Below are positions 1 to 12,404 of a stretch of 64,000 nucleotides of DNA, in pieces. How positions within the stretch are numbered: position 1 is the first letter of the stretch; each line of letters starts with the position of its first letter. Under the pieces are notes generated by a model. That model ran no database searches, was not told the origin of the DNA, and worked only from the letters and a program-made list of their open reading frames with translations. The DNA comes from Homarus americanus (lineage: Eukaryota; Arthropoda; Malacostraca; Decapoda; Nephropidae). A program made the position numbers and the translations under genes. The DNA is taken from assembly GCF_018991925.1 (NCBI RefSeq), contig NW_024737042.1:14509200-14573199 (forward strand), written 5' to 3'.

Positions 1-123
1 CTCATAAATTAAAAAATCCTAATATAAACGATCGAATGAGTAAATGGTACAATAACGATATACTAAGTCAATATATTAAATTATATTGTATAACCTTAAG
101 TAAATCAGGTAATTATTATGCCT

Positions 124-141
124 TGCTCTCTCTCTCTCTCT

Positions 142-191
<50 letters not shown>

Positions 192-217
192 ATGTTTATG
201 TGTGTGTGTGTGTGATG

Positions 218-248
<31 letters not shown>

Positions 249-258
249 AATAATAATA
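124..258. repeat. Compound microsatellite (CT)n-(GT)n-(GAT)n-(AAT)n
   Basis: Back-to-back runs of CT (about 125-143), GT (148-190 and 199-214), GAT (214-247) and AAT (to 258). The AAT part is the (ATT)n tail of the minus-strand mobile element that begins here. The first 123 bases are plain AT-rich DNA with nothing recognisable. Confidence 0.9.
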
Positions 259-3200
259 ACAGTTTATTGAAAAAGTTCTGCACCCGAAAGCTGAAAATAT
301 ACATTGGACATAAATGACTTATTACATATATTGACACGGGGGGGTGGGAGGTGGGGGATGGAGTTAACAAAAGCTTTTATTAGAGAAAGGTAAAGGAACA
401 TAGAGTGAACATACAAATTAATGTTTACAGTAAAGGTCACAGAGGTCATGTGCGCTGAGGTGTTGACCAGCAAACACGTGGTGTAGTAACTCCCTCACAG
501 ATGGTATTATGAGGGACCGGACGTGGTGTAGTAACTCCCTCACAGATGGTGTTATGAGGGACCGGACGTGGTGTAGTAACTCCCTCACAGATGGTGTTAT
601 GAGGGACCGGACGTGGTGTAGTAACCCCCACAGGTGTTATGAGGGACATGATGTAGTGCAGTAATTACCTCACAGATGGTATTATGAGGGACCGGACGGT
701 GTAGTAACCTCACAGATGGTGTTATGAGGACCTCACGTGGTGTAGTAATTCCCTCACAGATGGTGTTATGAGGACCTCACGTGGTGTAGTAATTCTCACA
801 GATGGATGTATGAGGACCCCACGTGGTGTAGTAATTCTCACAGATGGTGTTATGAGGACCTCACGTGGTGTAGTAACTCCTCACAGATGGTGTTATGAGG
901 ACCGGACGTGGTGTAGTAACCTCACAGATGGTGTTATGAGGACCTCACGTGGTGTAGTAATTCCTCACAGATGGTGTTATGAGGGACCTCACGTGGTGTA
1001 GTAATTCAGATGGTGTTATGAGGACCTCACGTGGTGTAGTAATTCCCCACAGATGGTAAGGGACCCGACGTGGTGTAGTAACTCCTCACCGATGTTATGA
1101 GGGACCGACGTGGTGTAGTAACTCCTCACAGATGGTGTTATGAGGGACTCACGTGGTGTAGTAATTCCTCACAGATGGTGTTATGAGGGACCTCGCGGTG
1201 TAGTACCTCACAGATGGTGTTATGAGGACCTCACGTGGTGTAGTAATTCCTCACAGATGGTGTTATGAGGACCCGACGTAGTAACTCCCTCACCGATGGT
1301 GTTATGAGGGACCGGACGTGGTGTAGTAACTCCCTCACAGATGGTGTTATGAAGGGCCCGACGTGGTATAGTAGCTCCCTCACAGATGGTGTTATGAGGG
1401 GCCCGACGTGGTATAATAATACCCTCACAGATGGTATTATGAGGGACCTGACGTGGTGTAGTAAATCCCTCACAGGGGTGTTATGAGGACCCGACGTGGT
1501 GTAGTAATTCCTCATAGATGGTGTTATGAGGACCTCACGTGGTGTAGTAACTCTCACAGATGGTGTTATGAGGGACCTCACGTGGTGTAGCAACTCCCCC
1601 ACTGAAGGTGTTATGAGAGGCCCGACGTGGTGTAGTAACTCCTCACAAATGGTGTTAGAGGCCGAGTAATGTTATGAGGGACCCGACGTGGTGTAGTAAA
1701 TCCCTCACAGATTGTGTTATGAGGGACCGGACGTGGTGTAGTAACTCCTCACAGATGGTGTCATGAGGGACCGGACGTGGTGTAGCACCTCACAGATGGT
1801 GTTATGAGGACCAGACGTGGTGTAGTAACTCCCTCACAGATGGTGTTATGAGGGACCAGACGTGGTGAAGTAACTCCCCACAGATGGTGTTATGAAGGGC
1901 CCGACGTGGTATAGTAACTCCTCACAGATGGTGTTATGAGGGACCCGACGTGTGTAGTATCTCTCACAGATGGTATTATGAGGGACCTGACGTGGTGTAG
2001 TAATTCCTCACAGATGGTGTTATGAGGGACCCGACGTGGTGGTGCATTCCCTCATAGATGGTGTTATGAGGGACCCGACGTGGTGTAGTAACTCCCCACA
2101 GATGGTGTTATGAGGGACCCGACGTGGTGTAGAAACTCTCACAGATGGTGTTATGAGGGACCCGACGTGGTGTAGTAACTCCCTTACAGATGGTGTTATG
2201 AGGGACATGATGTAGTGTAATTACCTCACAGATGGAGTATGAGGGACCTCACGTGGTGTAGTAATTCCTCACAGATGGTATAATGAGGGACCGGACGTGG
2301 TGTAGTAACCTCACAGATGGTGTTATGAGGGACCTCACGTGGTGTAGTAACCCTCACAGATGGTGTTATGAGGGACCTCACGTGGTGTAGTAACCCCTTA
2401 CAGATGGTGTTATGAGGACCCGACGTGGTAGTAATTCCTCATAGATGGTGTTATGAGGGACCCGACGTGGTGTAGTAACTCCTCACAGATGGTGCTATGA
2501 GGGACCCGACGTGGTGTAGTAACCTCACAGATGGTGTTATGGACCCACGTGGTAGTAACCCTCACAGATGGTGTTATAGAGGGACCACGGGTGTAGTATC
2601 CCTCACAGATGGTGTTATGAGGGACCCGACGGTGTAGTACTCCTCACAGATGGTGTTATGAGGACTCGTGGTGTAGTAACCTCACAGATGGTGTTATGAG
2701 GACCCGACGTGTGTAGTAACCTCACAGATGGTGTTATGAGGACCCGACGTGGTAGTAACTCCTCACAGATGGTGTTATGAGGGACCCGACGTGGTGTAGT
2801 AACCCTCACAGATGGTGTTATGAGGGACCCGACGTGGTGTAGTAACCTTACAGATGGTGTTATGCGGGACATGATAGTGCAGTAATTACTCGATGGTGTT
2901 ATGAGGACCCTCACGAGGTGTAGTAATTCCCTCATAGATGGTGTTATGAGGACCTCACGTGGTGTAGTAATTTCACAGATGGTGTTATGAGGACCGGACG
3001 TGGTGTAGTAATTCCTTCACAGATGGTGTTATGAGGGACCTCACGTGGTGTAGTAACTCCCTCACAGATGGTGTTATGAGGACTCACGTGGTGTAGTAAC
3101 CTCACAGATGGTGTTATGAGGGACCGGACGTGGTGTAGTAACTCCTCACAGATGGTGTTATGAGGATCGGACGTGTGGTAAATCCCTCACAGGTGGTGTT

Positions 3201-3725
3201 ATGAGGACCGGACGTGGTGTAGTAAATCCCCAGATGGTGTTATGAGGGACCGGACGTGGTGTAGTAGCTCCCCACAGATGGTTAGTGAGGGACCTGACGT
3301 GGTGTAACTCCCCACAGATGGTGTTATGAGGGGCCAGACGTGGTATAATAATTCTCACAGATGGTATTATGAGGACCGACGTGTGTAGTAAATCCCTCAC
3401 AGATGGTGTTATGAGGGACCCGACGTGGTGTAGTAATTCCTCATAGATGGTGTTATGAGAGACCTCACGTGTGTAGTAACCTCACATATGGTGTTATGAG
3501 GACCTCACGTGGTGTAGTATTTCCTCACAGATGGTGTTATGAAGGACCTCACGGTGTAGTATTTCCCTCACAGATGGTGTTATGAGGGACCTCACGTGGT
3601 GTAGTAATTCCCTCACAGATGGTGTTATGAAGGACCTCACGTGGTGTGGATTTCCCTCACAGATGGTGTTATGAGGGACCTCACATGATGGTGTCGCAAC
3701 TCATTCACTATGTAGCGTCATGGGT
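248..3725 (-). mobile_element. Minisatellite-bearing retroelement-like unit, copy A
   Basis: Read on the minus strand, the order is a short unique segment (3725-3690), a long 45-bp tandem array (3690-473), a unique 3' segment of about 215 bp (472-259) with an AATAAA-like motif, and an (ATT)n tail. The 3' segment matches 57,850-58,005 in long blocks, including ATAAGTCATTTATGTCCAAT and CTTTTTCAATAAAC. The segment beyond the array (3690-3722, key word GCAACTCATTCACTA) matches 57,375-57,415. Homology on both sides of the array shows that the array belongs to the element. The 3' tail suggests a non-LTR or SINE-like element. No reading frame or promoter is visible. The distal side stops at a (GT)n run at 3740, so the 5' end is probably lost. 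Confidence 0.7.
473..3690 (-). repeat. 45-bp minisatellite array, about 70 units
   Basis: The unit on the plus strand contains GTGGTGTAGTAACTCCCTCA then CAGATGGTGTTATGAGGGAC and a variable GGAC or CTCAC junction. The first units (about 475-650) have the full 45 bp. Many interior units have lost single bases in short homopolymers (GGG to GG, CCC to CC), so unit length drifts between about 38 and 46. A 45-bp unit is a multiple of three and short open frames appear, but the indels break them. It is not a coding repeat. The same unit recurs at 57,421-57,850 in the opposite orientation. Confidence 0.92.
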
Positions 3726-3739
3726 GCACCAAGTGGCCT

Positions 3740-3763
3740 TGTGTGTGTGTGTGTGTGTGTGTC
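3740..3763. repeat. (GT)n microsatellite
   Basis: GT run exactly where homology to the second copy of the 45-bp element stops. Confidence 0.85.
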
Positions 3764-3825
3764 GTAACTATTAGGTAGAGATTTCGACCCAACATGTCAT
3801 CATCGCCGCGTTAATTGTTTGATTA

Positions 3826-4350
3826 CCCAGTCGCTTCTGACGCTGATTGGCTAATGGCATGCCGGATTTGGCTCTTGATTGGTTGATAGTGTGCCGGACC
3901 TTGATCTTGATTGGCTAATGGTATTTCGGATCTGGCTCCTAGTTGGCTGATAGTTATTCCGAACATTGATCTTGATTGGCTGATGGCACACTGGTTTACG
4001 ATATTCATCGGCTGATGACGCACTGAGTCTGGATGCCTATTGGCCGGTTTGAAGGAGGAGGGAAGTTCTCGATATTAACTGGCCGATAGATGTCTATTTC
4101 TGTTGATTGGCTGCTGGATTGCTGTATCTTGTCATTTATTGGTCAGCTGAAAGCACGCACTCGACAATGACTGGCTAATGGAATCTTGGATCTCGAAGCT
4201 GATTGGTTGAAGGCGAGCTGGTATAATCAACGATGTTCACTGGCTGTTGGGGGGCTGGATCTTGAAGCTGACTGGCTGACAGCACTCGACGTTAATTGGT
4301 TCCAGGCACGTCAGTTGGTTGATGAAACCTTCCTTTATTGGAGTATGGTC
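3826..4350. repeat. Degenerate ~32-bp tandem repeat rich in GATTGGCT
   Basis: About fifteen diverged units, each beginning with a word like TTGATTGGCTGATGG followed by a more variable half. About ten units keep ATTGG, the reverse complement of a CCAAT box. Spacing is about 32 bp at first and becomes irregular after 4020. No coding potential is visible. Confidence 0.7.
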
Positions 4351-4376
4351 AGGTAAAATTTCGTTTGTTGGCGTGT

Positions 4377-4397
4377 GGTTAGGTTAGGTTAGGTTAG
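4377..4397 (+). repeat. Interstitial telomere-like repeat, (GGTTA)4
   Basis: Four perfect copies of the arthropod telomere pentamer plus one extra G. The same 21-nt run occurs at 46,489-46,509, and two-copy runs occur near 45,356 and 45,390. It is internal and short, so it is not a chromosome end. Confidence 0.75.
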
Positions 4398-5013
4398 TTT
4401 CCATCTTTAAATCGACTCCTCTTCCTCTTCATCCATCTCCTTACTTGGTTCTTCCTCTCCTTTCAATCTCACAGCCTCCTCCTGTTCCTCCTTTCCCTTA
4501 CTAGGCTCTTCCTCTTCCTCCTTCAACTCTCACAAGGGTCCCTCTTCCTCCTCCTCCCTTAAATGGGGTGCTTCATCCCCCTAAGCTCAGTGTTAAAAAT
4601 GGATCCTTCCCTCAACATTTATTGCCAATCTCCTCGTTCACGGTGTTTGAGCAATTGCTCTCACATTGCCTCTTCCCCGGTGCCCCCTTACCTACTACTG
4701 CTTATCTCCCTCCCTCATACCCCTATCACCCTTAGCCTTCTCTCTCCCTCCATGTATTATTAAGAGATGAGCAAATCCAATCCATCGTTCTTTATGTCCC
4801 ATTACCCTTCCTTTCATTCTCTCTCTCCCTGTGACATCTTTTCCTAATTCCTCTATCCCTCTCACTACCTCCCATTCTCTGTTTGACATCAAGAAGGCCT
4901 AGCATTGATTCCGTCACGGGTGGTCGCTCGTCTGACGGCTGAGTCAAGGTTTAATTAGATCGACCAACCAACGCAACCAACCCGTGTCACCTATCAGGGA
5001 ATTACCCGACTTG
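4398..5013. other. Pyrimidine-rich intergenic stretch, no gene
   Basis: Plus-strand C/T-rich DNA with CCTCTTCCTC-type words from about 4425 to 4880, followed by about 130 bp of ordinary sequence. Short open frames across it are low-complexity. No gene is supported. Confidence 0.6.
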
Positions 5014-5072
5014 AGAGAGACAGAGAGAGAAAAGGAGAGAGACAGAGAGAGAGAAAAGGAGAGAGAGAGAAA

Positions 5073-5141
<69 letters not shown>
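5014..5141. repeat. (GA)n microsatellite
   Basis: GA dinucleotides over about 128 bp, with a few GAAAAG and GACA interruptions in the first half. Confidence 0.95.
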
Positions 5142-5143
<2 letters not shown>

Positions 5144-5837
5144 TCCTGGAAATGTAAATGGGGTCCTCGACCTTCCGGGCTGTTGTCTAATTTCTGACAA
5201 CGTGACACAGGACCGGATCCTAAAAGATGGTGGGTTAAATTATCCCCCAACTTCCCCTGCTATGATCTAGTCACGGTTGAGTCTCTGAGTAATTTCTTGT
5301 CGCCAATTTGCCCCTTTACTGTGTCGTGTGAGTGAGACAGTTAAGACACCCTCCTCACATCTCCAGTTATAAGAGAGGCGGGGACACTGCAGGAATATTT
5401 CAGAATCCGTGTTTGTTGGTGAAGTTTATGAGACAGTTAGGAGGTGATGTGATATTTTGCGTGTAACATTTCAATATCCACTATTGCGTTTTTATTTATT
5501 TTTTTTTTAGAGTGAGATAGATGCACATAATGGTGTGTCCTGATAAGGTGGTCTAATATCCAAGCAACAACTGTCTTGTACACGAAGGAATTTATTATCA
5601 ACCAACGTGGTCTTGCGAGAACACACACACACACACACACGCTGAGGCAGGATGGATAGGTACCTGTTGTCTAGATATTTGTGAGCCGGGTGGATTTTTA
5701 CGACAAGCCGGGGGCAGGGATTGGGTTACAACCACCAGTACTGACCCAGCAGAGAAGATCAATCAAACGACGCCTCCTCAATGGGGATGTGAACACAGAG
5801 AATATTATCATATCCAGGGCATAAGTCTCCACACTTA
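5142..5837. other. Unassigned stretch
   Basis: Mixed-composition DNA with a short (CA)n at about 5622-5640. No splice-framed exon, RNA gene or recognisable transposon end was found. Confidence 0.5.
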
Positions 5838-6300
5838 CGATGTTATGGAGAAAGATAGAGAGATTGAGAAAGAGAGATAGAAAGACAGACAGACAGAAAC
5901 AGAGGGTCAAAGAAAACGAGGGAAGCAGAAACGATAAAAGACAGAGAGAGACGGACACACAAACAGAAATAGAGGGTCAAAGAAAACGAGAGGGGAGCAT
6001 TAACGACAAAAGACAGAAACAGAGAGAGGCGGACAGACAGACAGACAGAAACAGGGTCAAAGAAAACGAGAGTAAAACAGAGAGAGAGAGATGGTAGAGG
6101 GTAATCAAGGAGCACCTACCTGACGCAGGGGTGGGCAGGACAAAGACACCGTCACCCCACTGATAACTACACCAGTAATGAAATTCTCGAATCACCTGCG
6201 ATGCCGCGTGGGATAGTGAGATTGATTGAGGGAGGAAGGGGAGAGAAAGTGGGAGAAAGAAAGGGAGACACGGGGACAGAGGAAGAAGATTAAGAGACAA
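5838..6300. repeat. Purine-rich tandem repeat, 70-80 bp period
   Basis: Three copies keyed by GGGTCAAAGAAAACGAG at about 5904, 5974 and 6054, separated by AGACAGAAACAG-type filler. Purine-rich GA/GGA sequence follows to 6300, with a non-purine insert at about 6105-6215. Overlapping open frames on both strands are low-complexity. Confidence 0.75.
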
Positions 6301-6311
6301 TCAGGCAGAAA

Positions 6312-7078
6312 TCTGCTTCATTATCGTTTACAGGACAAAGTGAATCAACCTCGTCTGCTTCAGGGTCATCTTAAGCACAGAGTGAGTCAAATTGCTTAAT
6401 AGTTCATTTTGAATATAAGAATCCTGCTTCATAATCATCTCGAACACAGTGAATCATCCTGCTTCATAATCATCTCAAACACAGTGAATCATCCTGCTTC
6501 ATAATCATCTCGAACACGATGAATCATCCTGCTCCATAATCATCTCAAGCCTGATGAATCATCCTGCTTCATAATCATCTCGACACAATTGAATCATCCT
6601 GCTTCATAATCATCTCAAACACAGTCAGAATCATCTGCTTCATAATCATCTCAAACACAGTGAATCACATCCTTGCTTCATAATCATCTCAAACCTGATG
6701 GATAATCCTGCTTCATAATCATCTCGAACACAGTGAATCATCCTGCTTCATAATCATCTCAAACACAGTGAATCATCCTGCTTCATAATCATCTCGAACA
6801 CAGTGAATCATCCTGCTCCATAATCCGTTCGAACAGTGAATCATTCTGTTCCATAATTATCACGAACACGGTGAATCATACTACGTCATAATCATCTCGA
6901 ACACAGTGAATCATACTGCTTCAAAACTATATCGAACACAGTGATTCAGCTTGCTTCTTAGTCACTTGGAAAATAGAGTTCTCCTTCACAGTCTTCTCGG
7001 ACACAGTGATTATACCTGCTTCATAAACGTCTCGAAAAGGGGGAGTGAATCAACGTGCTTCATAATCAACCTCAGCAC
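6312..7078. repeat. 35-bp minisatellite, about 20 units
   Basis: Unit keyed by CATCCTGCTTCATAATCATC followed by TCGAACACAGTGAAT. Units are nearly identical between about 6420 and 6820 and diverge steadily toward both edges, the usual pattern for an array maintained by unequal exchange in its centre. Confidence 0.93.
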
Positions 7079-9252
<2,174 letters not shown>

Positions 9253-9756
9253 TACAATAGTACTATTATTAACTATCATATATACAAATGAAGCTGAAGA
9301 CGAGAAGAATATTTGACCTTCCTTTCAGGTTACCAGTGTATGACCCATGTTCACACACCTGTACGTCACCAACATCTGTTCAGCTCTCTCAATTAGCACC
9401 TGTTAGTGGATAAAGTTACTCTGATACTCTACCTTAAATGCATTCACTCAGTACCAGTAGGCGGACAAAATAACTAATTCACTTAACTACAAACATTCAC
9501 TCAGCACCAGTTAGAGACATCATTAACACGGGAGAATCTTTGTGAGTGGCGACCTCTGCAGCCTGGCGGTGACACACTCTATCCATCTTTCTTTTACTCT
9601 CGTTAATTCAGCGCCGTGTACCAGATTAATGACACAAGGTGGTGTTTTGCCTTGAATTTAACCTTATTTATTCACGCATAACATTGATCCAGTTTTTGTT
9701 GGTGTTGGTGTTTTGGTTTTCTCTTATTATTGTTATTGCTGATATTATTGTTCTTG
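9253..9756. other. Unassigned stretch
   Basis: The phrase CACTCAGCACCAGTTAG recurs in variant forms near 9386-9400, 9447-9461 and 9490-9506, suggesting a weak repeat of about 50 bp. Nothing else was identified. Confidence 0.4.
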
Positions 9757-9758
9757 TC

Positions 9759-9808
<50 letters not shown>

Positions 9809-9912
9809 CATCATTATTATCACCCCCTCCCCCCTCCCCTGTCCCCATCCCCCTTTTCCCATCTCACCCTCAACCCCCCCTTGTGACCAACCCCCCCCCC
9901 TCCCCTCCAACA
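9757..9912. repeat. (ATT)n microsatellite followed by poly-C-rich tract
   Basis: ATT run to about 9818, then a C-dominated tract (CCCCCTCCCCCCTCCCC type) to 9905. Confidence 0.9.
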
Positions 9913-10245
9913 AAAAAGAAATAATAATAAACACAGCTTGAATAAACAAATAAAAACCATCAGGCTGTACAGGGAAGGGTAACAAAAAATCGTAAAATCT
10001 GTGTAATTGTCGCCTAACAGGGCCATGGGTCGGTGTTGTGTGAGCTCAGTAAACACGACGGCGACGAGAACAGCGGTCGTGGAGGAAGGATTTACCAGCC
10101 AAACTCTCAGACAGCAACCAGTAAAAATCTCTCACGTTGGAAAGGAGTTTAGTATGCAAATGAGATCATGGCAGCTACAGCCTCAAGTTAAAATGTATTA
10201 TGCGAGTATATAGTGCAGGAAGGGGAACTTAAGTCTCTAGTACAG
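9913..10245. other. Unassigned stretch
   Basis: Short open frames only. No family recognised. Confidence 0.4.
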
Positions 10246-10329
10246 TACAGTCAAACCTCTATATAACGGACTATATGGAGAGAAAATTCCGTTATATCCA
10301 GGGTCCGTTAGATATGAGGCTTCACTGTA
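10246..10329. mobile_element. 80-bp pogo/Tigger-like MITE
   Basis: Termini CAGTCAAACCTCTATATAAC (10,248) and, on the other strand, CAGTGAAGCCTCATATCTAAC (from 10,327) form imperfect inverted repeats flanked by TA on each side. Pogo-type Tc1/mariner relatives commonly have termini of the form CAGTCRAACCTCxxTATAAC and duplicate TA. At 80 bp it can only be a non-autonomous derivative. Confidence 0.65.
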
Positions 10330-10544
10330 CCATGCTAACAGCGACGGCACGGGCTATCAGCAGTGTCTGGCGATCCCCTCCACCTACAATGAAACGCACT
10401 AGGAAGCTACGCCAGACGAACTTAAGCCCCCCCCCCTCTGCCTATAGCGACACTTTTCTATGGTCAAAACATTAAACAAACACTGAAGTCCAGCCAAAGA
10501 CTCAAGAGGAGTTAAACATTTGAGGACGAGGGTTTAACCTATCA
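10330..10544. other. Unassigned short stretch
   Basis: Unique-looking DNA between the MITE and the next tandem repeat. A C-run lies at about 10,429. Confidence 0.4.
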
Positions 10545-10775
10545 TCCTGAGGGTATTAAACCATCGCCCTCAAAGGTGTCAAACTATCATCCTAGAGGTG
10601 TCAAAGTATATCATCCAGTCACATTTTCATCCTAGAGGCGTCAAAGTATCACCCACTGAAACTTTCGTGTTGGAGGCGTCAAAGTTTCATCCGAGAGGAG
10701 TCAAAGTATATCATCCAGTCAAAGTATCATCCTAGAGGTGTCAAAATAGCCAGTCAAACTTTCATCCAAACTCAA
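10545..10775. repeat. Degenerate ~22-bp tandem repeat
   Basis: Recurring words TCAAAGTATCATCC and TAGAGGTGTCAAA (or TAGAGGCGTCAAA) at about 22-40 bp spacing, roughly ten copies. Confidence 0.7.
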
Positions 10776-10993
10776 CCTTCACATTCCGAGAAGGACAATA
10801 TGCATATTAGATAGGAATGCCAGTACTGAGCTGAGTAACTTTACAATTCACCAGCACACAAGGGGTCTAGCTGACTCCCTAAGTAAACTTCCTCTACCTT
10901 AACTGGCTTGAGAGGAACCTATCTGACTATACTGGCTGTTCTCGGTGTAAAGTTGATATCATCTATGAGGTGGCAGTTTTATGAGGCAGCTTT

Positions 10994-10994
<1 letters not shown>

Positions 10995-11053
<59 letters not shown>
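10995..11053. repeat. (GT)n microsatellite
   Basis: Uninterrupted GT run of about 59 bp. Confidence 0.96.
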
Positions 11054-11054
<1 letters not shown>

Positions 11055-11056
11055 TC

Positions 11057-11260
11057 AACCCGTTCAGTACGATCGCTTATTCGTCTTGTGTGAGCTGATT
11101 CAACTTCCTTAGTACGATGATTTAATCCCTTGAATATAATGACTTAACCCCTTCAGTAAGATGATATAACCCCTTGATGTACACATACCCCGTAGATGAC
11201 TTAACACCGTCAGTACAATGACTTGAAACCTTCTGTACAATGACTTACTGTAAGTTGTCG
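11057..11260. repeat. Degenerate ~25-bp tandem repeat
   Basis: Words such as CCCTTCAGTAAGATGAT, CCTTGAATATAATGACTTAA and CCGTCAGTACAATGACTT recur about seven times with irregular spacing. Confidence 0.55.
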
Positions 11261-11533
11261 TATTTAAGGTGTCAAGATTTCTACCTCAATCGACATACGA
11301 CCTTCAAAAACACAAAAACATTAGCAGACGACCCTAAAAATTTAAAACAACAAGCGACCCCTAAAGACAAAAAAAAAATTAACACACGACCCTGAAAAGC
11401 CCCGTAAAAAATGAACAGGAAGGAAGGAAGGAAGGGAAATTTAGCAAGAGTAAAAAAGCAAAAGTATCGATATATATACGATGGAGGTAATTAGTTCCGG
11501 TCATCAACATAACAACGGCCTCTTACTGTGCTC

Positions 11534-11569
<36 letters not shown>

Positions 11570-11934
11570 CATCCTTCACATGTTGTATGGCAGGTGTAGC
11601 TATAACAGAAGGTATTCAGTGCATGCTAGGAACTAACTTTATGGGGGGTCTCTCTCCTGCTGATGTTGTTATTATTATTATTATTATTATTACTATAATT
11701 ATTATACATATTAATATACACATAATTACAATTATATATATACATTAATATAAATATTATAAATACAAAATATATATACATATAAATACATTATTTACTA
11801 TTATTATTATTATAAGAATATATATACTACTATAATACTCCAGAATCTGATCCTGTACATTAAAGAACTGTTCAGAAACAAACCACCATGACCTTCTGCA
11901 GTGACTACTGCTTCGTGAAAGGCAAGATAAACTC
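11261..11934. other. Unassigned stretch with short microsatellites
   Basis: Contains (GGAA)n near 11,420, (CT)n at 11,537-11,567, (ATT)n near 11,666 and AT-rich DNA to 11,830. No gene seen. Confidence 0.5.
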
Positions 11935-12088
11935 CCTACACATTCAAACCCTCCTTGGACTCTCTCCCTAGATCTACAAAGCCTCCTGGAAACTCCCACA
12001 CCTCCAAAGCCTCCCTGAAACTCCTGTGCACCTCCAAAGCCTCCTGAAACTCCTGTGCACATCCAAAGACTTCCTGGTTATCTCCAAC
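11935..12088. repeat. Outlying block of the 31-bp minisatellite
   Basis: About five units keyed by CACCTCCAAAGCCTCC and TGAAACTCCTG, the same family as the main array that resumes at 12,405. Confidence 0.85.
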
Positions 12089-12404
12089 ATCCGGCTGGTC
12101 ACACCTGAGTCATTGTTGGGCGATCCCTTAGGGTGAGTTACTTACGGTGGGAAGTGTATCCATTTCATGGTTGTGTCCGAGAGTCAGTGTCTAGTAACTT
12201 CGATATATTGATCTATTAATGCGTCTGTGTCACTGAGTTGAATAATAAATAATTGTACTTAGAGTTGCTGCTTAGAAGATTCCTCCTAAGAATAGTTATA
12301 TATACCAAGAAAAAGAAACTAATTCTACTACGCTACCAAACTTTGCTCACTTTACAACCCTACAACTAAATATTCTACCTATACTTTCTAACTTAATTTA
12401 CTTA
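12089..12404. other. Non-repetitive spacer between minisatellite blocks
   Basis: About 315 bp of AT-rich, non-tandem sequence splitting the 31-bp repeat family. It could be an insertion into the array, but no terminal repeats were found. Confidence 0.5.

Noticed and set aside
473..3690. CRISPR-like array of regularly repeated units
   Set aside because: Units are directly adjacent without unique spacers, are imperfect, and lie in an arthropod mobile element. It is a minisatellite.
4377..4397. Chromosome end
   Set aside because: Only four TTAGG units with ordinary sequence on both sides.
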